Assembly: GCF_007827275.1 (NCBI RefSeq)
Contig: NZ_VISE01000001.1
Span: forward strand, 2,604,001-2,668,000
Source: Gillisia sp. Hel_I_86
GTDB lineage: Bacteria > Bacteroidota > Bacteroidia > Flavobacteriales > Flavobacteriaceae
Direction: 5' to 3'
Length of the DNA: 64,000 nucleotides
The translations under genes were made by a program, and so were the position numbers. Below are positions 17,074 to 25,610 of this stretch, piece by piece. How positions within the stretch are numbered: position 1 is the stretch's first letter; every line of letters begins with the position of its first letter. The notes below the pieces were generated by a model. It was not told the origin of the DNA and did no database searches. It saw only the letters and a program-made list of their open reading frames with translations.

Positions 17074-17692
17074 TAAAGTTTTTGTAAATGATATCCCTAT
17101 TATTCTTTCAACCAAGAAAGAAATAGGTGAAAATTATACTGCGTTTCCCATTAAAACGGTTAAGCTGAAGCAGGTTATCCAGAAAATAAATGATGGGGAA
17201 TTGGTATATGTAAACCTTTATCATAAAAATGAGGAGAAACTCTTTAAACACCTTCTAAAAAAACTCCCTGTGGTTACTGCCGCTGGTGCAATGGTATTTA
17301 ACGAAAACAAAGAAATTTTATTTATCTACCGTAACAAGCGTTGGGACTTGCCAAAAGGAAAAACCGAAAAAGATGAAAGTTTAGAAGAGTCTGCAATTAG
17401 GGAAGTGATGGAGGAGACTGGAGTGCAGGACCTTGAAATTGTTAGGTTCCTTAGAAAGACCTATCATATATTTAAGCGCAAGGATAAATACAGGTTGAAA
17501 GTGACACATTGGTACGAGATGAAAACTTCATTTACAGGGGAATTGGTTCCCGAACACTCTGAAGGAATTAAAAAAGTTAAATGGAAGAACTTTGCAAAGT
17601 CTCAAAAAGCACTCACAAAATCGTATGCCAATATTAAATTGTTGTTCCCAAAAGAATATCTAACGACTCATCCTAAAGATAGGGTAGCGTAA
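17069..17692 (+). CDS. Nudix hydrolase
   Basis: A 207-residue protein with a complete Nudix box (GKTEKDESLEESAIREVMEETGV, i.e. G-x5-E-x7-REVMEETG), which binds Mg2+ and cleaves a nucleoside diphosphate linked to another moiety. The N-terminal 70 residues (MYKVFVNDIPIIL onward) are an extra domain usual for flavobacterial members. An earlier in-frame ATG at 16973 lies inside pyrE and is rejected. Only 7 bp separate this ATG from that of pyrE. The 3' end overlaps the convergent carboxypeptidase gene by 33 bp. Substrate unknown. Confidence 0.9.
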   Translation: MYKVFVNDIPIILSTKKEIGENYTAFPIKTVKLKQVIQKINDGELVYVNLYHKNEEKLFKHLLKKLPVVTAAGAMVFNENKEILFIYRNKRWDLPKGKTEKDESLEESAIREVMEETGVQDLEIVRFLRKTYHIFKRKDKYRLKVTHWYEMKTSFTGELVPEHSEGIKKVKWKNFAKSQKALTKSYANIKLLFPKEYLTTHPKDRVA

Positions 17693-19411
17693 ATAGGCTT
17701 TTTCCAACCGACCCGATTTTTTATACAACCAATTCAATTGAGCTGACGAGTTTCGGGAAAATTCTTGGTCGGTATTCTTCTTTTCCTGAAATTCTTCATT
17801 TAAAGCAGGATTTTTATCTAGTAGATCCTTTGCGAAATCTTCAAAAACATAGGGTGAAAAGCCTTCTTTTTGTTGAAGCACGGTATCGAAAAAGTTCCAA
17901 TTAAAGAAAGAATCAGGAGCTGTGGGTTCTAATGTTTCCAATAAATAGCGAACAGAAGGCTGAAAGCTTTTTATATAGAGGTCCCCTTTTCTGAAATTGA
18001 TACTATCTTTAGTAGTGGTCACTTTGGTTTCGTAATGAGGATAATGACCCTCATAAGGGTTTGGAGAAGTTTTATAATCTTCGATAGTATAGGTTTCCAC
18101 CCACATGGTGGTATCCTTTTTAAATGCGGTCATCTCTACATTGTTTGCCTTTAAAATGGCTGTCACGTTCCACCAGCCTTGAGGGATAATATAGGCTCGT
18201 GGGATTTCGATCTGGCCTTGTGAAATGAAATTGTTGTAATAATCAATTTCTTTTTTGAAAGGCTTTTTTCCATCATATTTTAACCTTGAACTGCCAGTAA
18301 TTTCGCTGGTGATTTCTTCTCCTTCATATCCCTTAAATTGAAGTTTGGTGATATTTGTACTATCAACTTTAAAATTTACGGGGTAAAAGCGCTCTGTAAG
18401 ATACTTTCTCTGTGCCCTTGCTCTAAGATCTTTGATCTTTGCCCGATCTCTTTCAGCAATATCTATGACAGATCGTAAAGTTCTATAAGTACCCATCACC
18501 CTTTTTTTGTAGGGTTTCAGCATATGGGTTTCTATCATTAGTGCCAATGTATTCCATAAGGCCGCATAGCCGGTAGAATATCTTGGAGTATCCATAAACT
18601 GCGTGAACCCTTTTTCAGGAAGCTCGTTATGAACATTTACGTAAGGAGTGATATCCCATTCATTTTCCCATAAGGAGGCTTGCAAAGCAGGCATCATTTT
18701 GTTATTGAGATAATCTCCTAATTCCCCACCAAGCTTGTTGTGTTGGGTAAAAAGATGGGAGAGGGTATATTGATAATCTGCACCATTGCTCACATGGGTA
18801 TCAACAAAAATATCTGGTTTTACTTTATGGAAGATCTCAGAGAAACTTCTGGTATTTTTTGTGTCGGCTTTTATAAAATCGCGGTTGAGATCATAATTAC
18901 GGGCATTCCCTCTAAAGCCATATTCCTCGGGTCCATTTTGATTGATCCTGCTGGTCGAATTTCTATTAAGCGCACCTCCTATATTGTAAATAGGAATAGT
19001 TGCAATAATTGTGTTCTTTGGAATGGGTATGGAATCTTGTGCCAAATCCCGAAAAAGCATCATGGTGGCATCTATGCCGTCGCTTTCACCCGGATGAATG
19101 CCATTATTTATTAAGACAATAGTATAATTTTCCCTAATCTCATCTAAGCTAAAATTTTCGGTAGGGCTAAAAATAGCTAAATGCATGGGTTCTCCACTAT
19201 CGGTCTTTCCAAATTTCGTTAGCTGAACAGAGGTAAAGGCATCATCTAATTCTTCGTAATATTTTATAACTTCCGGATAGGTAGGAGTTTGTGTTCCACC
19301 AGATTTTTCGAAAACTGTTTCAAAATCGTACTCTTTTATCAGCTTATATTTAGATAGATCACACGAAATAAAAACACAAGCTAATAGGGAGGCTATAAAA
19401 ATTTTCTTCAT
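17660..19411 (-). CDS. M14-family zinc carboxypeptidase, lipoprotein
   Basis: A 583-residue peptidase-M14-like protein. The signal peptide ends in a lipobox (ACVFISCDLS). The catalytic domain has the zinc-binding HxxE in NNGIHPGESDGID, the DLNRDF substrate-binding motif, the third zinc ligand in FVDTHVSNGAD, and a catalytic-Glu region ALMIETHMLKPYKKR. A long beta-rich C-terminal part follows. The start at 19411 (MKKIFIASLL) keeps the signal peptide; the longer frame to 19522 does not. Likely a periplasmic or surface peptidase; specificity unknown. Confidence 0.87.
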   Translation of the reverse strand: MKKIFIASLLACVFISCDLSKYKLIKEYDFETVFEKSGGTQTPTYPEVIKYYEELDDAFTSVQLTKFGKTDSGEPMHLAIFSPTENFSLDEIRENYTIVLINNGIHPGESDGIDATMMLFRDLAQDSIPIPKNTIIATIPIYNIGGALNRNSTSRINQNGPEEYGFRGNARNYDLNRDFIKADTKNTRSFSEIFHKVKPDIFVDTHVSNGADYQYTLSHLFTQHNKLGGELGDYLNNKMMPALQASLWENEWDITPYVNVHNELPEKGFTQFMDTPRYSTGYAALWNTLALMIETHMLKPYKKRVMGTYRTLRSVIDIAERDRAKIKDLRARAQRKYLTERFYPVNFKVDSTNITKLQFKGYEGEEITSEITGSSRLKYDGKKPFKKEIDYYNNFISQGQIEIPRAYIIPQGWWNVTAILKANNVEMTAFKKDTTMWVETYTIEDYKTSPNPYEGHYPHYETKVTTTKDSINFRKGDLYIKSFQPSVRYLLETLEPTAPDSFFNWNFFDTVLQQKEGFSPYVFEDFAKDLLDKNPALNEEFQEKKNTDQEFSRNSSAQLNWLYKKSGRLEKAYLRYPIFRMSR

Positions 19412-19578
19412 AAGAAATAATCCATTTTGCGCTATAAACTTAGTTAAAACTGCAATGGCAGCCAAAACTATTATATGTGAGTTCGTTTTTTTGGAAGTAG
19501 TTAAAGTAAACCTAATGCACACATAATATTTTAATCCATTTAAATTATAGCCTATTTTTAATTTTTATTCGAAAAACC

Positions 19579-20862
19579 ATGAAAAATATCACGTTTAGTT
19601 TACTGCTTGCCGGGACTATTTTAACCTCCTGTTCACCAATGAAAGGAGTAAAGGAATTTAATGAGCAAGAAAAGCAAAAGTTGTCACAGCGCCCTGCCAA
19701 TGTAGTTGAAACTGCAGTTGGAAAATTAGGGATTCCAGCACCGTTTCACTCCAAGTCTATCCAAAAAGTAAGTAAAGTTGTTGGTTGGAAAGAGGGCGAA
19801 ACACCAAAAGCACCTGAAGGCTTTAAAGTGGAAGTTTTTGCTGATGGATTTGAGCATCCACGGTGGACCTATGTGGCTCCAAATAAGGATGTTTTCGTTG
19901 TAGAAGCCAATACAAAAAATAGTGCTAACAGGGTAACTATTTTAAGAGACCAAGATGGAGATGGCACATTTGAACATCGCGGTGCTTTTAAGGAAGGCTT
20001 AAACCAGCCTTTTGGGATGTTGGTTTTGGGCGATTATTTCTACATCGCTAATACAGATGGGCTTTATAGATATGCTTATAAGCAAGGAGATCTTAAACTG
20101 GAATCTGATGGCGAAAAAATAGTGGATCTGCCTGCTGGTGGCTATAACAATCACTGGACCCGAAATCTAATTGCAAATGCAGATGGCAGCAAGATCTATA
20201 TTTCTGTAGGTTCTGCCAGTAATGTAGGGGAATATGGAATGGATAAGGAAGTTCGTAGGGCTGGGATTTTAGAAATTAACCCTGATGGTTCTGGGGAGCA
20301 GATATATGCCAGCGGGATCAGGAATCCAGTTGGAATGGACTGGAACCCTGTTACCGGGGAATTATGGACTGCAGTTAATGAAAGGGATAAGTTGGGAAAC
20401 AATTTAGTGCCAGATTATATTACGAGTGTGAAAAAAGGGGGCTGGTATGGGTGGCCTTATTCTTATTATGGGCAAATCAAGGATCCGCGTTGGGAAGATA
20501 ATCCGCATAATGAGCTAGTTGAAAAATCTATCATGCCAGATGTGCCTGTTGGACCACATACAGCCTCTCTAGGTTTGACTTTCTATACACACGATGCTTT
20601 TCCTGAAAAATATAAAAACGGGGCTTTTGTAGGTCAGCATGGTTCCTGGAACCGCGATCCGCTTTCTGGTTATAAAGTTGTTTTTGTGCCTTTTGTAGAC
20701 GGACAACCACAGACACCAGAGGATTTTTTAACAGGGTTCATAGCAAACGAAGAAACTGGGGAAGTACATGGAAGACCAGTTGGGGTGACCACTTTACCAG
20801 ATGGTTCATTATTGGTAAATGATGATGACTCCAATGTAATCTGGAAAATTTCTGCGGAATAA
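19579..20862 (+). CDS. Sorbosone dehydrogenase-like PQQ-type beta-propeller lipoprotein
   Basis: A 427-residue exported lipoprotein (lipobox TILTSCSPM) of the glucose/sorbosone dehydrogenase fold, a six-bladed beta-propeller that in characterised members binds PQQ. Seen: GFEHPRWTYVAPNKDVFVVE, the NNHWTRNLI segment, ISVGSASNVGEYG, YASGIRNPVGMDWNP, VKKGGWYGWPYSYYG and GAFVGQHGSWNRDP. No PQQ synthesis genes are in the window. The TonB-receptor gene begins 11 nt downstream, so the two probably form one nutrient-utilisation unit. Substrate unproven. Confidence 0.85.
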   Translation: MKNITFSLLLAGTILTSCSPMKGVKEFNEQEKQKLSQRPANVVETAVGKLGIPAPFHSKSIQKVSKVVGWKEGETPKAPEGFKVEVFADGFEHPRWTYVAPNKDVFVVEANTKNSANRVTILRDQDGDGTFEHRGAFKEGLNQPFGMLVLGDYFYIANTDGLYRYAYKQGDLKLESDGEKIVDLPAGGYNNHWTRNLIANADGSKIYISVGSASNVGEYGMDKEVRRAGILEINPDGSGEQIYASGIRNPVGMDWNPVTGELWTAVNERDKLGNNLVPDYITSVKKGGWYGWPYSYYGQIKDPRWEDNPHNELVEKSIMPDVPVGPHTASLGLTFYTHDAFPEKYKNGAFVGQHGSWNRDPLSGYKVVFVPFVDGQPQTPEDFLTGFIANEETGEVHGRPVGVTTLPDGSLLVNDDDSNVIWKISAE

Positions 20863-20873
20863 AACTATTAATA

Positions 20874-23162
20874 TTGAAAAAATTTATTCTTGTTTTTCTC
20901 CTACTTTCTAGTATTTCTGAAGCTTTAGCACAAGTGGTAAAAGGTAAAATAATTGATGCAACAACTTTAGGACCTATCGAAAATGCAAAGGTTTTGGAAG
21001 TTGGTTCCGGTGTTTTTACCTTTTCCGGTGCCAGCGGAAATTTTGAAATAGAAACTTCAACTACAAATATTATTTTAGAAGTTTCTGCTTTGGGGTATGT
21101 CACGCGTCAAATTAAGGCAAACCCTAATTCAGTAAAAAGCATTTCACTAATTCCATCTAGGGAAAATCTTTCTGAAGTAGTTATAACCGGCGCGCTTATT
21201 TCCAAAACACTTCAAAATACGCCAGCGTCAATAAGTGTTTTAAGTACTAAAGATCTTCAGAAAATTGATAATTCAAACCTTGCGCAAGTTTTTAATGCTG
21301 TTCCCGGGGTGTATGTAAATCAAGGAGCTTTAAATACCACAAAATTAAATATTCGGGGGATTGGGGCACGATCTCAGTATAGCACAAACAGGATTCAGGC
21401 TTATTTTAACGGGATTCCCTTAACATCTGGAGAGGGTGAGTTAACGATCGATGATTTTGATGTTGAAGCCATCTCTAAAATTGAAGTTATTAAAGGGCCT
21501 ACCTCCAGCATGTATGGGGCAGGTTTGGGCGGAGTCATTAATATGTATGCCGGTAATGCTGAAATTGATAAAGCCCAAATCGGAATTTCTTCGCAAGTAG
21601 GAAGTTTTGGTACATATAAAAAAACGGTTTCTGCTTCTCATGGAACAAAGAGCACTTCCTTATTTGCCACTTTTAATGATCTGGAAAGCGATGGGTACCG
21701 GGACAATGGCTCTTATAAAAGACAATCTGGATTGATAAATGCAAATGTTTTTACCGAGAATGGAAATAAACTTTCCTTTCTCGGAAATTTCACAAAACTA
21801 AAAGCGTTTATTCCGAGCTCACTAAATGAAAACGATTATGTAAACGATCCTGAAAAAGCTGCTTTTACTTGGGGGAAATCTCGAGGCTATGAGTCTTATG
21901 AAAGAGGCCTCTTTGGGGTTTCATACATACATCACTTTTCAACAGATTTCGCAAACCAAACGAGTTTGTTTGTTAATTTTAGGGACGCTTATGAGCCGCG
22001 ACCTTTCAATATCTTAAAAGAAAAAAGAGTGGCTACCGGAGCAAGGACAAAGTTCAATTTGCAATTAAAGCTATTTAAATTGGATTCAGAACTGAGTTTT
22101 GGAGCCGAATATTATAAGGAATGGTATTCTATGCAAACCTTCGAGAATTTATACCAGGATTTTGAAGATCAAGGAAGCGTGTTGGGAGCTGTTTTAAGCA
22201 ATAACGAGCAAGATAGAAACTATGCAAATTTCTTCGGCCAGCTAAACTTGGAGCTCTCCAAAAAACTGAATTTGGAGACAGGCTTCAACATAAATACAAC
22301 CAGCTATGGTTTAGAGGATTTGTATGTAGCCGATGAGATCGATCAATCTGGGGACTATCGCTTTAAAACCACTTTTTCGCCACGCATGGGACTTTCTTAT
22401 GAGATTGTTCCGGGGAGGAATATTTATACAGCTATAAGCCATGGTTTTTCCACACCCACAGTAGAAGAAACTTTAACCCCGGAAGGACAAATCAATACCG
22501 ATTTAAAACCCGAGACAGGAATTAATTATGAAATTGGTTTTAAAGGGAATTGGCTGGACAATAGATTATATACTGAAATTGCTTTGTATTCTATCCAAAT
22601 CGACAATTTATTGGTCGCCCAACGGATTTCGGAAGATCAATATGTGGGGATCAATGCCGGTAAGACCAATCACAACGGAATTGAAACGACTATTAAATAT
22701 AATGTTCAGTTAACTCCTAAAATCAGGATCCAACCTTATTTTAATGCTGCTTTCAATTATTTTGAATTTGAAGAATTTGTAAATAGGGAAGAAGATTTCA
22801 GCGGAAATAAATTACCAGGGGTGCCAAAAAGCACTTTCAATTCAGGTTTTGAAATTGGATATGCCAATAATTTCACACTTTTCACCAATCTATTAGCTGT
22901 TGGGGAAATAATGCTGAACGATGCCAATTCCCTAAGCACTGATAATTATCAGGTGATCGATATAAAAGCCCGATATGATTTTAAGGTATTCAATAATTTT
23001 GAAGCAAATATTTCGGCAGGAATCAATAATGTATTGGATGAAAAGTATGCTTCCAGTGTCTTGCCAAACGCGGTAGGATTCGGCGGTGCTGCCCCGCGAT
23101 ATTATTATCCGGGGAATCCGAGAAATTATTTTGTTGGTGTTGGGCTGAATTATGTTTTTTAA
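20874..23162 (+). CDS. TonB-dependent receptor
   Basis: A 762-residue outer-membrane active transporter. It has a signal peptide, a carboxypeptidase-regulatory-like N-terminal domain (VKGKIIDATTLGPIENAKVL), a plug domain (NTPASISVLSTKDLQ, LNIRGIGARSQYSTNR, IEVIKGPTSSMYGAGLGGVI) and a 22-strand-type barrel ending in NYFVGVGLNYVF with the C-terminal aromatic. The only fitting start is a TTG at 20874 (TTG AAA AAA TTT), 11 nt after the preceding gene. Coupling to the beta-propeller lipoprotein suggests uptake of a sugar-like or PQQ-related compound, but this is inference. Confidence 0.9.
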   Translation: MKKFILVFLLLSSISEALAQVVKGKIIDATTLGPIENAKVLEVGSGVFTFSGASGNFEIETSTTNIILEVSALGYVTRQIKANPNSVKSISLIPSRENLSEVVITGALISKTLQNTPASISVLSTKDLQKIDNSNLAQVFNAVPGVYVNQGALNTTKLNIRGIGARSQYSTNRIQAYFNGIPLTSGEGELTIDDFDVEAISKIEVIKGPTSSMYGAGLGGVINMYAGNAEIDKAQIGISSQVGSFGTYKKTVSASHGTKSTSLFATFNDLESDGYRDNGSYKRQSGLINANVFTENGNKLSFLGNFTKLKAFIPSSLNENDYVNDPEKAAFTWGKSRGYESYERGLFGVSYIHHFSTDFANQTSLFVNFRDAYEPRPFNILKEKRVATGARTKFNLQLKLFKLDSELSFGAEYYKEWYSMQTFENLYQDFEDQGSVLGAVLSNNEQDRNYANFFGQLNLELSKKLNLETGFNINTTSYGLEDLYVADEIDQSGDYRFKTTFSPRMGLSYEIVPGRNIYTAISHGFSTPTVEETLTPEGQINTDLKPETGINYEIGFKGNWLDNRLYTEIALYSIQIDNLLVAQRISEDQYVGINAGKTNHNGIETTIKYNVQLTPKIRIQPYFNAAFNYFEFEEFVNREEDFSGNKLPGVPKSTFNSGFEIGYANNFTLFTNLLAVGEIMLNDANSLSTDNYQVIDIKARYDFKVFNNFEANISAGINNVLDEKYASSVLPNAVGFGGAAPRYYYPGNPRNYFVGVGLNYVF

Positions 23163-23621
23163 TAATACTATTTGTCATTCCGACGAAGGAGGGATCTCTA
23201 ACGGGAGAGAATATTTTTCTTTGAGATCCTTCGACAGGATGACATTCAAGGCTTTGGTCACTTCGAGCGGAGTCGAGAAGTCATTAATTTGATATGTTGA
23301 TTTCAATGAGATTCTTCACTTCGTTCAGAATGACATTGACAATTGTCACTTCGAGATCCGTGATAAAAAAATTATCCAGCGTTGGAAATTGACGTGTTTT
23401 TTATATAAGCTGATGGGATGGGATGCTGAAACAAGTTCAGCATGACGATAATTCCGCATCGTCACCCTGAACTGGTTTCAGGGTCTTGGATTCACAAATA
23501 AATAAAAAACACGTCAATGGTAGCGGAGTCGAGAAGTCTTTAATGTGAGAAAGTGACTTTTTTGGGATCCTTCGACAAGCTATCAGGATGACATTTGAGT
23601 AGTTTGTCATCCCGACGGCAG
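23163..23621. repeat. Repeat-rich intergenic stretch with no gene
   Basis: No credible coding frame. From left to right: a 70-bp hairpin unit (23172-23245) whose arms are GTCATTCCGACGAAGGAGGG and its imperfect complement GATCCTTCGACAGGATGACA; a half copy of the GAGCGGAGTCGAG repeat near 23263-23280; a palindromic element at 23388-23518; a second GGATCCTTCGACA half unit near 23568; and another GTCATCCCGACGGCAG unit that is broken by the IS element. Confidence 0.75.
23388..23518. repeat. Palindromic element with perfect 17-bp terminal inverted repeats
   Basis: ATTGACGTGTTTTTTAT (23388-23404) is the exact complement of ATAAAAAACACGTCAAT (23502-23518). Between them lie two hairpins, ATGCTGAA...TTCAGCAT and ACCCTGAA...TTTCAGGGT, resembling the two hairpins of the 150-bp MITE family but with different ends. 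Confidence 0.7.
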
Positions 23622-23637
23622 CTATCGTGTGGACACA
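23622..23637 (+). repeat. Left terminal inverted repeat of the IS element
   Basis: CTATCGTGTGGACACA, identical to the complement of the right end. The 8-bp target duplication GACGGCAG directly precedes it. Confidence 0.92.
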
Positions 23638-23681
23638 ATTATTTAATATTTTAAGGGATTAGCATTAATTTTACTCAAAAA

Positions 23682-25076
23682 ATGAGAAGGGGGTTCACAG
23701 GCTTAGGGGATAAACGGTTGGTTTATCGGGGCAACAAGATTTTATCGGACCTGTTCAGCAAGAGCGTCCATTCGATCCGTCAGCTCAGCAGGAACGAATC
23801 AGACGCAAAGGCCGTTTACCGTTTTTTGCAGAACGATAGGGTCAGTGAAGGAGATATAGTAGAGAACTTGGTACATAATTGCCAGATGGCTTGTGCGGGC
23901 AAATTTGTTGTCTGTATCCAAGATACCACGGAGGTCAACCTAAGCAGCCATGGTAATAGGATCAATAAAGATGGCTTTGTGGGCACGACCAATGCGAAGA
24001 ATTCCCAGGGACTGGGGTTCTTCATCCACCCAAGTTTGGTCTTGGATGCCGTGAGCGGCACCCCCTACGGCTATTCTGATATAAAGATCTGGAACAGGCC
24101 CTTGGAGTTCGCATCAAAGCATGAAAGACAGTACGGCAAGCTGCCCATAGAAGAAAAAGAGTCCTATAAGTGGATAGAAGTTTCCAAAAACACACAGGCC
24201 TCGCTAAGGGGCGTGGTAGCGGGAATGGTGATCGTACAAGATAGGGAAGGCGATATCTACGAACAGTTTGCAACCATACCAGATGCACAAACAGATCTAT
24301 TGATAAGGGCCCGTACGGATAGGACCTTGGCGGATGGGTCAAAATTGTTTAGCTGCCTGGCGGACCAACCCTATCAAGGATCCTATGAGGTACAGGTGGA
24401 TGCCTGTGCAAAGACCAGAAGAAAAAAAAGGATTGCAAAAATTGAAATCAGATATAAAGAGGTGGAACTTAAAAGGACCAGGGCGGCAAGCAAAGCAGTG
24501 GCACCCAGCATAAAACTATACCTGGTAGAGGCCAAAGAGGCGAACCGTACCGGGCCGGACAGGGTGTGCTGGAGGTTGTTGACAAGCCTGCCCATAGAGA
24601 CTCTGGAAATGGCAGAAATGTGCGTGGAATGGTATAAGTGGAGGTGGACCATAGAAGAGGTGTTCAAGATATTAAAAAAAGAGGGCTACAATATCGAGGC
24701 GTCAGAGCTGGAGTATGGGTCATCGGTAAGAAAACTGAGCTTGTTGATAATGGAGGTCATCATCAAACTGTTCTTGATGCGGCTGGCGTATGCGGTACCA
24801 GAAGGAGAGATGAGCGCCGATAGCTGTTTCACGGAAGAAGAACAAACGTTTTTAGAGCACCAGATAATAAGACTGGAAGGTAGGACAGAGAAACAAAAAA
24901 ACCCGTATAAGGAAAAAGGGCTAAAGAGATATGTTTGGGCGATAGCAAGACTTGGCGGATGGAAAGGCTATGAAAGCAAAAGGCATCCGGGCATAACGAC
25001 CCTATGGATAGGATTGAAATATTTTAAGGCTGCCATGGAAGGGTGGACCATTCATAAAGATGTGTCCACACGATAG
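23682..25076 (+). CDS. IS4-family transposase (Tn5/IS50-like)
   Basis: A 464-residue DDE transposase. An N-terminal DNA-binding region (LGDKRLVYRGNKILSDLFSK, then DAKAVYRFLQNDRVSEGDI) resembles that of Tn5 transposase. Catalytic residues: D81 in CIQDTTEVN, D187 in VIVQDREGDIY, and E325 in the signature Y318-(2)-R321-(3)-E325-(6)-K332. The spacing matches the Tn5 triad D97/D188/E326. The reading frame is intact. The stop codon TAG is formed by the last three bases of the right inverted repeat, so the gene runs to the very end of the element. Codon choice is more GC-rich than in neighbours. Confidence 0.95.
   Translation: MRRGFTGLGDKRLVYRGNKILSDLFSKSVHSIRQLSRNESDAKAVYRFLQNDRVSEGDIVENLVHNCQMACAGKFVVCIQDTTEVNLSSHGNRINKDGFVGTTNAKNSQGLGFFIHPSLVLDAVSGTPYGYSDIKIWNRPLEFASKHERQYGKLPIEEKESYKWIEVSKNTQASLRGVVAGMVIVQDREGDIYEQFATIPDAQTDLLIRARTDRTLADGSKLFSCLADQPYQGSYEVQVDACAKTRRKKRIAKIEIRYKEVELKRTRAASKAVAPSIKLYLVEAKEANRTGPDRVCWRLLTSLPIETLEMAEMCVEWYKWRWTIEEVFKILKKEGYNIEASELEYGSSVRKLSLLIMEVIIKLFLMRLAYAVPEGEMSADSCFTEEEQTFLEHQIIRLEGRTEKQKNPYKEKGLKRYVWAIARLGGWKGYESKRHPGITTLWIGLKYFKAAMEGWTIHKDVSTR
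25061..25076 (-). repeat. Right terminal inverted repeat of the IS element
   Basis: TGTGTCCACACGATAG; it includes the transposase stop codon and is followed by the second GACGGCAG target copy (25077-25084). Confidence 0.92.
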
Positions 25077-25107
25077 GACGGCAGGAGGGATCTCTTTTAA
25101 AAAAAAA

Positions 25108-25557
25108 CTACTTAACCACCTCTGGCACCATAAAAGAAAAGTCGCCACCATTTTTTCTCACATCTCGAACTACACTGGAAGAAATATGTCCTTTTCCGGA
25201 AGAAGAGATCAAGAAAACGCTTTCTATTCCAGACATTTTATAATTGGTTTGTCCTATGGTCTTTTCAAATTCAAGATCTATGGCATTTCGGAGTCCTCTT
25301 AAAATAAATGCCGCATGTTCCTTTTTACAGAAATCTACCGTAAGTCCTTTGTAGGTCATTACTTTAACCTTGGTTTCATTTTTAAAGGTTTCTTCTAAAA
25401 ACCGAACCCGATCTTCTAAGGAGAACATGTATTTTTTATCGGCATTAATGCCAATTGCAAGAATAATTTCATCAAAAAGAAGTAACGCACGTTCTATTAT
25501 ATCCACATGGCCCAAAGTAATGGGATCAAAAGACCCTGGAAAAACTGCTCTTTTCAT
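25108..25557 (-). CDS. coaD: Pantetheine-phosphate adenylyltransferase
   Basis: Adenylates 4'-phosphopantetheine to dephospho-CoA, the penultimate step of coenzyme A synthesis. The 149-residue protein has the nucleotidyltransferase motif FPGSFDPITLGHVDIIERA with the TxGH element, plus FILRGLRNAIDLEFEKTIGQ and the C-terminal ISSSVVRDVRKNGGD, all hallmarks of the family. It is 53 bp downstream of ddl on the same strand, and the IS element lies just beyond its 3' end. Confidence 0.97.
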   Translation of the reverse strand: MKRAVFPGSFDPITLGHVDIIERALLLFDEIILAIGINADKKYMFSLEDRVRFLEETFKNETKVKVMTYKGLTVDFCKKEHAAFILRGLRNAIDLEFEKTIGQTNYKMSGIESVFLISSSGKGHISSSVVRDVRKNGGDFSFMVPEVVK

Positions 25558-25610
25558 GAAGTTGTGTTTCTAATGTCCAACAAATATAGCTAATTAGTGC
25601 AAGTTCAGAA

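Larger units (their letters stand above)
23622..25076 (+). mobile_element. IS4-family insertion sequence, complete
   Basis: A 1455-bp element bounded by perfect 16-bp inverted repeats, CTATCGTGTGGACACA at 23622-23637 and TGTGTCCACACGATAG at 25061-25076. It is flanked by an 8-bp direct repeat, GACGGCAG (23614-23621 and 25077-25084). It carries one intact transposase gene. Its base composition is visibly richer in G and C than the flanks. The target was a copy of a dispersed hairpin repeat, whose halves can be rejoined across the element. Intact ends, open frame and identical target duplications point to a recent insertion. Confidence 0.95.

Noticed and set aside
23622-25076. The resident IS4 element as mobiliser of the 150-bp MITEs
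   Set aside because: Its ends (CTATCGTGTGGACACA) share nothing with the MITE ends (TGTATATCCGT), and its target duplication is 8 bp versus 9-12 bp.
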